A stretch of 64,000 nt of DNA from Trichoplusia ni (taxonomy: Eukaryota; Arthropoda; Insecta; Lepidoptera; Noctuidae): NCBI RefSeq assembly GCF_003590095.1, contig NC_039478.1, positions 4,154,001-4,218,000 of the forward strand. Direction: 5' to 3'. The notes below the pieces were generated by a model that saw only the letters and a list, made by a program, of their open reading frames with translations, was not told where the DNA came from and made no database searches. A program made the position numbers and the translations under genes. Below are positions 11,363 through 22,991 of this stretch, in pieces (the stretch's first letter is position 1; every line of letters starts with the position of its first letter).

Positions 11363-14300
11363 GTGAGTATATTCTTAAATTTTCTTTTGTTTTCTCGTAT
11401 CTCGGATCATGTTTAACATAATTTGATATTTTATTATAGGTACTTGAAAGGTATCGAGATTGTGATTGATGCGGAGTCTATTAGGTTTTCTATCAAGAAG
11501 GTCTGAGTACGGCATAGTGCTGGCTTCCTTGCATCTATATTTAATTTAATATCGTACAGAATATCCTGTCTTTGTGATACTAATGATATTTCCTCTAGCA
11601 CGTGCCTTAGGTAATGTGATAGGATCCTGAGAGTACGATACCTTACAAGTCTTAAGATATTATGCAGCAGATACCAGGACCTAATTCCAGTTTATTAAGT
11701 TTAATACCGTAGACCGCAGCAGTCGTGGTTAATGTCGCTCTTATATTTAAACAGTAAGGTTCTTTTTGTGATGCACTTTTGTTATGGTTGGTGGTGTCCT
11801 GTAATTGTCTTTTTTTAATTCTCTACATTATTGCCAATTTATAATCGAATGCGGTTGAAATATCTAGATCTCTCAAAGGCTAAATGCATACCTTAGTTTT
11901 AGGGGTTTAGTACCAAAAGGGTAAAAACTGAAAAAAGTTACAAAGGCGCAGCTGCCTGATTGTTTCCATCCATTAATCATTATAGACAAATTTAACATTT
12001 TGCAGATTTAATATTTATGTCATCAATTAGATGAGTGACCAATTTATTTTCAAATGTGTTTTGGTATGGTACTTACTCGAATTGTAGCGAGTCCCTCCCA
12101 CACTCTTTTTTAACTTCACGTATTTCTTGAATACAGTCTTATATATGTTTAAGTAATAAACTACTATTCCTTAAGTTTCATGCTTTACATTTTATCCTTT
12201 AAATGATTGAACCTCTTGCATCTTCACTTGGTCAACAAGTAATCATTTCATGTCTTTCAATCTTATTTTCTTTCTATTAGCGTCTTAAGCGCAAGAGAAG
12301 CGACGATTTTTTTTTGTCATAACCTAGCGCCTGTACCTCGGTTGATGGATAACTGGCTCATACCAGCTGACGGAGGCGTGTTGAGTCCGTTATAAATTAT
12401 TTCCATAATTCACTTTGCCCTGCCAACGCTGATAAGATGTTGCATATTGTTTTACATAGTAAATATAATAAAGGAAAAAAATACGTTAAAGTTTTTGTAC
12501 GTTGAAAATATTGAGTTTTGTTGTAGAATTATAATTACTTCTTTTATATTAATTTGAATTCAATTATAATGAGAAAATTGAGAAAACTTTTATTTATAAA
12601 TAAACATTAATCAATTTTAAGACGTTTAACATCTATTCGGAGTTTGTTTGAAATANNNNNNNNNNNNNNNNNNNNNNNNNNNNNNNNNNNNNNNNNNNNN
12701 NNNNNNNNNNNNNNNNNNNNNNNNNNNNNNNNNNNNNNNNNNNNNNNNNNNNNNNNNNNNNNNNNNNNNNNNNNNNNNNNNNNNNNNNNNNNNNNNNNNN
12801 NNNNNNNNNNNNNNNNNNNNNNNNNNNNNNNNNNNNNNNNNNNNNNNNNNNNNNNNNNNNNNNNNNNNNNNNNNNNNNNNNNNNNNNNNNNNNNNNNNNN
12901 NNNNNNNNNNNNNNNNNNNNNNNNNNNNNNNNNNNNNNNNNNNNNNNNNNNNNNNNNNNNNNNNNNNNNNNNNNNNNNNNNNNNNNNNNNNNNNNNNNNN
13001 NNNNNNNNNNNNNNNNNNNNNNNNNNNNNNNNNNNNNNNNNNNNNNNNNNNNNNNNNNNNNNNNNNNNNNNNNNNNNNNNNNNNNNNNNNNNNNNNNNNN
13101 NNNNNNNNNNNNNNNNNNNNNNNNNNNNNNNNNNNNNNNNNNNNNNNNNNNNNNNNNNNNNNNNNNNNNNNNNNNNNNNNNNNNNNNNNNNNNNNNNNNN
13201 NNNNNNNNNNNNNNNNNNNNNNNNNNNNNNNNNNNNNNNNNNNNNNNNNNNNNNNNNNNNNNNNNNNNNNNNNNNNNNNNNNNNNNNNNNNNNNNNNNNN
13301 NNNNNNNNNNNNNNNNNNNNNNNNNNNNNNNNNNNNNNNNNNNNNNNNNNNNNNNNNNNNNNNNNNNNNNNNNNNNNNNNNNNNNNNNNNNNNNNNNNNN
13401 NNNNNNNNNNNNNNNNNNNNNNNNNNNNNNNNNNNNNNNNNNNNNNNNNNNNNNNNNNNNNNNNNNNNNNNNNNNNNNNNNNNNNNNNNNNNNNNNNNNN
13501 NNNNNNNNNNNNNNNNNNNNNNNNNNNNNNNNNNNNNNNNNNNNNNNNNNNNNNNNNNNNNNNNNNNNNNNNNNNNNNNNNNNNNNNNNNNNNNNNNNNN
13601 NNNNNNNNNNNNNNNNNNNNNNNNNNNNNNNNNNNNNNNNNNNNNNNNNNNNNNNGTCTGTCTGTTAGCGGATGTCTTTTGACGTATAAAATTGTATTGT
13701 GACGTCATCCAATATCTTGGAGTTGTAGTTCAGGTCGTGTAAAGAAAGGTGGTGTTTGTGATTTTGTGAATAATAGTGAAGAAGTGATTGAAAAGTTGGG
13801 TTTAATAATTATTTTAAAGTCATGTGAAATATAGGACATTACGCTAAAAAACAATATGATTTCTTTTAATATACTGGGCCTTTAAAAAAAAATCATTATC
13901 ATCAATACAGTTTTAGGTTGCTCTAATTGAAACTTTTGTCTAATGACAAATTTTGTAAATATATTTTTTTTAAAACACATTTTTTAAACTTTTGTTATAG
14001 CTATATAGTATTGTTATATATAGCACAATATAGTAATAGAAACGAATCATACAAATTTCTATTTTGATTTCTACTACCGAACTCACCTCACACACATTCA
14101 CAAAACAAAATTATTAATACCTTTATCAAAACAAGCTCAATTAAAAAGAAACAAGTATATCGGCTACACCTGTCACAAGGCCACGCAAACCAGTCGGTGC
14201 GCTGCGCCCGCGCAATCATGTCTTATCGATAGCATTAAAACTCGCTATTAAAACGAAGTGATAACGTGTGTGGGAACTATAGCATTCTAAATATGTATTT

Positions 14301-17300
14301 ATCGTTATTTAAAAATATAAGCATACCACCTTTTTCGTGGTGTTTCGCTGCAAGTGGAGAAGACAGGTATGGGTGAGTTTCTTATTAATAATATCATAAT
14401 TTTTTTTATGGTATAGGTTAATTAATACGGAGTGAATTTAACCGATTCGAAACGAGGTTTTAGTTAATTTTTCCACACGCAAATTATTTAGATATTTTAC
14501 TTAGTAGGTGTTTCAATTATTTATTTATTTATGTAGAAAAAAATATAACTCTGAAACATAATAGGTATTTAATTATGTATTTTTATGAATAAGAAAGGAA
14601 GTGTATATGATTAGAATAAATAAAATAATCACCATTGCATGACAATGCATCAGATAAAAAAATAAATGTTTATGGCTTAAGTGATGTAATACAATAATAA
14701 GTTTGAAATTGCATCAACAGCTAAATAGTAAATTAAAACGAATAGCGATATGTTATCTAAAAGATTTACTGTTTAATCTTGTTTGATAATAAATTTAACG
14801 ATTATGAAGTTACATTATTAATAAATAAAAAAAATCAAGAAATGTTTTCCTAATAATCATAAGTTGGTTTGAATATGGTCTTTTCTGGATAGCTCTTGTT
14901 TTGACAAACCTTTTCGGGTTTTAACTTGATAAAAATTAGTATTATAGTAGGTCTGTTTACACCAATAAAATGTATGTCATAAAAATTGAAGGGCTTTTGC
15001 CTTGCTAACCAATGACAATTTTGTAAGAAAAACAAAAACTTACTGGTGGAAAACTATACTTAGCTTAATATAAGTTGTTTTTATTTACCAAACAAGTAAA
15101 TAAAAACAACTAATATTTGAAAACCTAAAGATGATGAGTTCTTTTACGTCTACGTCTACAGATTCAAACGACTGGACCAATTTTGATCTAATTTAATGTT
15201 GAGTTAGCGGACATCCTGAATTAATGCGAAACTAGTTTTCAAGTCGACAAGGCCATTCTTGTAGGATAAGAGTACTGCTTTAAACAAAACCCAAGACAGA
15301 CAGTTTTAAATAACATTATTATTTTACAAGCCCAGAACGTCCCTCTGCCAGGCAAAGGCCTCCCCACTCTTCCTCCACTTGTTTCTCTTTGAAAGAACGA
15401 ATCCAGGTCATCCCTCCAATTCCACCTGGGTACTATAACATTATAGCAAAATAAATTTGTTTTTGTAATGTCACTAAAAAATGTTCCAAACATACTGACA
15501 ATGCTTGAAGCTGATTTGCAGATGAATGTAAGCAAGACTTGGTTTGTTCCCGTGAACCCGTTTCACTGTTTTATAAACTATCTATCGGACAATGACGATT
15601 ATAAACACATACCAACACATCTTAGAGTAGTGGTTGTAGTAGTAGTAGTTTCATTGCAGTTTCAGTGTGGAAGCAAGACAGAGCATTGCATGGCGTAGAG
15701 TGGCGTCTCTCTTCCACAAGTACGATAATATTACCTACTTGTGTGTTGGTTGTGAATTCACCACACCAAACCCGCTGCGCGTGACGTGTGTCGTGTGTCG
15801 CGGTTTCGAACCCTACGTAGGACAAGTGCTTGTGTGATCCACGAATGCTTGTCCTGAGTCTGGGTGTCTTTGTGCATATGATTTAAATGTTTCTAAATAC
15901 TCGCGATACATAAATTAAATACCTGAGTACTGTAGACGTTTCTAGAAAAAAAAATCTGAAACAGAATTTTCCGAAAGGGTTACTGCGGCCCAGGTACACG
16001 AAGTGGGTTTCAGTCAGTAGTCAAAGTCTGAAATGTCCTTTGATGATTTGCCATCCGAAAAACAGATCTTAATAGAGATGCAAATAAACGATGATCGTAA
16101 CATTTGTGATAGCTATTATGTGTTTGCATTCTGCAAGTTGTTTGTTGATCTCACTGGGTTTATTTATGAGGGAAAACAATCAACATCTGCGGTACTGCGG
16201 ATCACTAAGTATACTATTAGGTATCGGTTACTTAACCATTACTTTTATACGAAATGAATAAAAGGTATTCGTATTCATTAAATATGCATCAGTTTCGAGA
16301 TTGTAACGTTATTTTCGAAAATCGTTCGAAAACGTTCATCATACTGAAAAACTGCACAAGAGTATGAATCCAATTATGTATTATCCAATTATATATGCAA
16401 TTTGAAAAACGTGTTTAATTGAATTTGAAACAAGCCATTTTATGCCGCGATTTGACTTTTATGAGATTACAACAAAAATATAAAGCCAAAGTGTGTAACC
16501 TCCACCCGTTTATTCCCACCTAGGTAGGTGATTAATAAAAAAATAAAACGGGTGTGTACCTTCAAAATTTATATTATATAAAAAAAAACACAGCCGGAGG
16601 CACACGAAGATTTATGGGTCGTGGATTACAACTTTGTCTGTAGTCACCTCTGCAGGGATAGGTACCCCCCTGTAGTTGTGGCGGGATTCCGCCGCTGGCC
16701 GGAGATGGAAGTAGGCCGAGGTTCAGTGCTGAGCTGTACGGTGACTTCACCGGTGATGGAGATGGCGCGCACGTGCGACTGGTGTTGCCGGAAGCGGGCT
16801 CCTCGGATGACCTCGGTTGGTAGGCAGGCCCGAACGCGAGGATGCTGCTGGCTCCTTAAAGCCGGAAGAAAAAACCTGGAAATCACCGTTCGAGCTAATC
16901 AGAACTCGGCCTAATAAATTCCGTGCTGGAGTACCACCGTCGACAACGAGGAAGCGATACCTATCTAAATGTAGTAGTATTGACGTGGCGGTACTACCCA
17001 GAACGGAGTTTACACATAAAGCAGTTTAACGGAAAAAAAAATACAAACACAAATTACGGTTATGGCCGTTGAAGATATTTAAATTTTGAATAAAAAAATT
17101 ATTTTACTTGCAGGTAGATTGAAGCAATAATTTTATTTGAAACTACTACTTTACTTAAATAGTGTTAGCCATTAGCTTGGTGAATTAAGCACATAAACGG
17201 TAACACAGCAAGTAACAAACGAGTGGCAAAGAAGACAAAGGTAAGTGGCAACATAGAACATAATAAGCGCAAATAAAAAGAAACATATAACAACAACTAA

Positions 17301-20300
17301 TATATGATCAAGATGGGTGAATTGTGTGCTATTTAAAACTTACCCTAATTCGGGATCTTCACGACAATATTAAGTGCAAGTATTCAACTTGAACACTCTC
17401 AACTTATTTTTTTTTTTTAAATTTGAATTTAACGGCCGTGTCTGCTAGGACGCTTGACAGGACGGAAAGTGGTCAGAGGTAACACGCTCGCATCAGCCTA
17501 GGAGCGACTGGCCAGTATGTCCCATCTCCCTCAATCGAACTCATTCTTGGTTCGTTCGGTTCATTCGGCGCGTTCCAAAACACGCGTAAACAAAGAACAA
17601 TGCATTCATTTCATGTTGTTATTTTATTTTTATTAATTAAGTTTTGCACAGTTATAATTGATTTTATTTATTTTAATATTATTATTATTATATATTTTTT
17701 TTCTATGTTTTGTTTTATGTATTAGTTAGAATTTAATAAATATACCCACCGCTGCCAACTATAATATGAACAATATGTAGGTAGTTCAATTTATAATTTG
17801 TAGAAACAAAACATGATTATTCATGTAACGTTCCGTTACATTACCCCCGGTCCCTCATAAGGATTTTATTTTAAGAATAAAATCCGCATGATAAACTCGT
17901 TACGATATCCTTTTATTCATACATTCACTTCAATCATTCCCTCATCTCTCAAAACCAGTCATAATAAACAACACACAATATTAAAATTGTGCGACGTGTC
18001 CTAACATACAAAAAAAATCAAACGACTAATATATTCGTCATTGACTTTGGTAACAGGTCTTAATATCGTTTAATAGTGTAAGGGGAAACGTAACAAAGAT
18101 CACATTCATTGGTAGGTAGGAATTTTTAAGTCCTTAATATGCCAAGACCCTAAATTTTTACCAGACATATCCTCCAAAACATACACTAGTGGTGATAGCT
18201 TTTGAATGACCCGGCACTTAATGTATTTGGGAGCTAATTTCTTGCTAAAGTGCTTATCCTTATCGCTCAGGACGTAAGCACGTTTGTATACTACATCACC
18301 AATATTAAATTCGAAAGCTTTACGTCTTAAATTATAATATGATGTATTTTTGACATGTGCGTGATGCAAGGATTTTTGGACTTGATCAAAGATTGAACTT
18401 AGGCATCCAAGGTTCTCCGCGTATACATCGCGAGGAAGAAACAAAACCTCGTCACCCAAGTCTGTATCTGTATAATGCGCACCACATAAAACTATTTCTC
18501 GTCCAAAAACTAGAAATGAAGGTGTAAATCCGGTGGCTTCGTTAACAGAATTATTTATTGCAAATTGTACTTTTGGAATAAATAAGTCCCATGTTCGATG
18601 ATCACCGTCCACGAAAGTGGAAATGCAGGTGATTATCGTTTTATTGTACCGCTCCACGGTGTTAACTTGGGGGGTATATTTGGGTGAAAAGAATACGTTC
18701 GGTATTTTATACTTCTTAAACAAGTCTTGAGTGTGTCCGCTAATAAATTGGGTACCATTATCCAGGAAAATACTTTGAGGAACACCGTGAACAAGGAATA
18801 TGTGTTCTTCCATAAGTTTAACAATAATCTGAGAAGTAGCTTTTTTAATTGGAAAAAATATGACAAAATTTGGAAAAACAGCAGGTCTCTACTAGTATGT
18901 AGCTATTTTGTTTTCGTGTGACAGGAAGTGGTCCCATTAAGTCGACAGAAATCATTTGGTACGGGCGCGAGCATTGCTTAGGACGTCCCATTTCACCTAG
19001 AGTAGCATGGTTTTGAGTTTTGTACTGTAAACAAGTGTTGCAAGAACCAACGTATTTCGCTATATCTCGATGCATACCCGGCCAGTAATAACTAAGAGCA
19101 ACGCGCCTGTAGGTTTTAAAAATGCCCAAATGACCTGCGGTTGGTTCGTCGTGATTATCCGCAATCACCTTTTCCCTGTACTCGGAGGGAACAACTTCCT
19201 TCCAAGAAAATTCATTAGTAAGCAAGCATTTATTCTTACTAAGGCGGAAGAGAGTGCCATCCTTAATTTGATAATTGGGAAAATTCTCAGGTTTCGTGAC
19301 ACAGTTATTATAAATGTTAGTATACCAAGCATCACTGGAAGTCGCGGATGAATTAGAAGTGACCATAGCAGCAACAGGTACTGCTCTTGACAACGCATCG
19401 GGAATGACGTTGTCGACACCCCGACGGTGCTTTATATCAAAATTAAATGAAGATAAACGCACACCCAACGTGCGAGCCTTCCCGTAGGATTATTAAGAGA
19501 AAGAAACCACTTTAACGCACTATGATCTGTGTACACGGTGAACTTCTTCCCATTTTCCAAATAGCATCGCCAATGCTCCAATGCCACAAGAACAGCCAGC
19601 GTCTCCCGCTCCGTTATGCTATAGTTCTTTTCTGCCGCCGTTAATGATTTGCTCATGTATGCTATAGGGTGCTCCTTTCCGTTTACAGATTGCGTGAGCA
19701 TACCGCCCATCCCATAGTTACTTGCATCCGTATGCACCTCAAAAGGAAGATTGTAATCGGGGCAAGAAAGAACAGGTGCAGAAACTAAGCATTCTTTTAG
19801 TTTTTTAAAAGCGATTTCCGCCTCATCAGTCCACTTGAAAGGTGGAGTGTTCTTTTTGTTTGAAGTCAGCTTGTTGAGCGGCCCTGCAATTGTACTAAAA
19901 CTGGGAACGAACCTACGATACCAAGTTGCCGTGCCCAGAAATCGCTTCAGCTCCTTGCGATTACTAGGGGTAGGGTAGTTAAGGATAGCTTCAACCTTTT
20001 CTGGATCGGTTCGCAGCCCATTCGCATCAACTACGTAACCTAAATACTTAAGTTGACTTCGAAAGAACTCACACTTACTCAAGTTTACAGTAAGGCCCGC
20101 TTTACGTAATTTGTCTAAAACGCGAAGTAGAAGGGACACATGCTCCTCAAAACTATTACTAACAATAATAATATCATCTAGATAAGCAAATATGCGATGA
20201 TCTATGTTACCTAGTAGCATATCTACAAGACGCTGTTGCGTAGCGGGAGCATTTGTCAAACCAAAAGCCGTGGTTTTAAATCGAAGAGTTCCTCGACCTG

Positions 20301-22957
20301 GAACGTAGAAAGCCGTCTTATCTCTATCCTCCTCTGCAATCGGAATTTGCCAGAAGGCTTTGGATAAATCCAGACTAGAAAGAAAACGGGCGTCGCGCAG
20401 ATTATCCAAAATCTCGGCAATGTATGGCAGGTTATAAGCATCTCGTTTTGTTATTGAATTTAACTTTCTGCTATCTAGACAAAAACGAGGCTGTCCATTC
20501 TTTTTAGTAACGAGGAGTACCGGAGACTGCCACGCGCTTTCGCAGTACTCTACCACATCTAGTTTCAACATCTCGTCCACCTGTTCGACAAGGATCTTCT
20601 GCTTCTCAGGTGAGAGCCTATAATATCTTTGTCGGACCGGAGGAGAATCGCCAGTATCGATGCGATGGGATAAAAGGTGTGTACGGCCTAAGCCTTTAAC
20701 CTCAAATGAAACGTCCCTAAATTGCTCAACAACGTTATCAGCAATAGAGCGTTGAGACTCATCTAAGCTATCATAAGACTGTATGAAAGTTTGGTGATTA
20801 TTACTATTTAACTCTACTAATGAATTATTTGACAAATCTACGGAACCCAAATATTTCGGACACAATTGAAAGGCGCGCCAGAAGTCAATACCTAAAATAA
20901 GCGATGATTGAACTTCTGGAACTACGTATGACTTAATTATATGAAATTGGTCCTCTAAATGCACTGGCACATTTATATAGCCAGTACTCTTAAGTATCTG
21001 ACCACCTGCAGCTACTATCGAAGGCGTATCATCAGTACATAGCTTAAGGCCACGACTGACTAGGGTGTTATGAGAATTATTTCCTAATATTGTAATAGCT
21101 GACCCGGAATCCAGGAGGCCGGACGCTGTAATATCGTTAATTTTAATATTCAGATATGGTCGCAAATCGCCCAAAGGCTTAGTATGCAGAATTGAAGACA
21201 TTTTGTAACTGTTGAAGAACAATTTAATTGTTTTCAACCAATTTTCCCAATCCTCTTTATTAAAGCGACCTGCTAACGAGGCTGAGTCGAGACAATTCTG
21301 CATACTTAGTTTTTTGGTTTTTGAGCTTTGTTACAATTGGGGCAATCTGGTTTCTTGATACCTTTGTGACCACACTTAAAACACATAATTTCTTTATTCT
21401 GACAATCCCTCAGGCTATGCGAATTATTACGGCATCTAGGACAATACGGCAATTTTGCCCCGGGGATGGAATCACTAGTATTTAGGGCATGTAAATATTT
21501 TTCATTTACACTGTTATTTAAATTTTGTTTATTATTATTTTCTGCATTTGTTTTGTTGTTCCCAAACTTATTGTTAATATTATAGTTTTGTTTGATAGCT
21601 ATATCGGTTCTTTGTTTGTATGCGAACTCAGGTGCTAACGTGTCAGAAGTAGGAGCGGCAGGTTCGCGAAACTGTGCCATGCGTGATTGCACGTTTTCGT
21701 AGTTCCTACAAAGACTTCTTAACTGGTCAATCGATGTGATCTGAGATGCCGAGGCCAGAGTGCTCGCGTAACACGGTCTAATGTTGTGCAATATTATTTC
21801 TAACTTATCCTCCTCTGCAAAAGATCTCGACAAGCGTGAAAACATTCCTGAAATAATCGATAGGTAGATGGTAATGTTTCCTTTGCTCCCTGAGTCCTAG
21901 ATCGAATCTCAGACAGCAGAAGGTAATCGTAATCCGCTCTGTCGAAGTCCTGTTGCAGAAGGACAATAAGTTCATCCCAAGAAGAAACCTGTTGCTTTAC
22001 GCTTCTAAACCAATGAAGTGCATCGTCCACAAAGATTTCCGTAGCGAATGATAGTAATTTTGAATTCGAAATATTACGAGCTACACTAAATTCGCTGACT
22101 CGCTGAATAAAAGCACGTACGCAAGACTTGCCGTCATATTTTAGTTTCGCTAATTCGCAATTTTTAACATTTCCTTCGCAAGTCACTGAAATGTTTAATC
22201 TCTCAGTTGTAACTTGCGGATCAGAATGCGGGATGGTAGTAATGAGGGGGTCTATACTTTTCGCTTTTAAAGATGTTAAAGCTCCATAATATTCTTTAAA
22301 CATACTTGTACATTCCGTATGCACGTGCAAGAATTTATCATCCCTACTTATCCTGTTCAGTCTATGATAAAGATGATGGAAAAGATTTTCGATTCTCCCC
22401 AAAATATTCTTGTCCTTGGTATCCACCTCAAGGCTAGACTTAATTTTATTTAAAATTTCCAGACAACTATTTAGGTCATCAAGAGGGTCAAGGTGGGAAC
22501 ACAAAATATCCTCAGACAAAAAACTTGGCTGAGCTTACAGATCTGCCGTCTAAGATCCGCCACAGTATTAGCTGGGGTTTCACCTCGTACGGCTACCTCG
22601 TATTCTAATTCCGACTTTTGTAATGATAGAAACTTAATAGGGTATGCCATTTTAAATACGGGTAAAAAAAAAATCAAAATGGGAGAAAGTTGTAAATAGC
22701 ACACAAAATTTTATGGAAAGAAAAAAAAATACTCCGTTCCGTTATAATCTACTTTAACAGAACGCTGTGTAAGTAAGAAGTAACAGAAAGAAAGAAACAA
22801 AAAATTGCGAACAAAAGCAGACAAAACAATTTTTGCAACTGGTGTGAAGGCTATGCAAAGAATTGGAAAAAAACAGCACGATTCAAATTTTACCACGGCT
22901 GATAGCAATATTATAAAAAAAAATTGAACAGCCTGTATAAAAAAACACCCTGTATAT

Positions 22958-22991
<34 letters not shown>

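Larger units (their letters stand above)
11451..16489 (+). other. Proposed NPF-gene intron, part left of the retroelement
   Basis: AT-rich sequence containing the N gap, a possible internal promoter (13.68-14.37 kb), a LINE-tail remnant at 15290-15430, a dispersed repeat at 15640-15735 and a SINE at 15745-15925. An open frame at 16033-16257 (MSFDDLPSEKQILIEMQIND, 74 residues) is the only protein-like one; I do not recognise it and cannot say it is used. Confidence 0.4.

Noticed and set aside
12626..13708. Frames crossing the N run
   Set aside because: Made of unknown bases.
16621..17029. Open frames inside the LTRs (also at 23207-23708)
   Set aside because: They occur in both LTR copies, overlap on both strands in the GC-rich core, and lack any domain.
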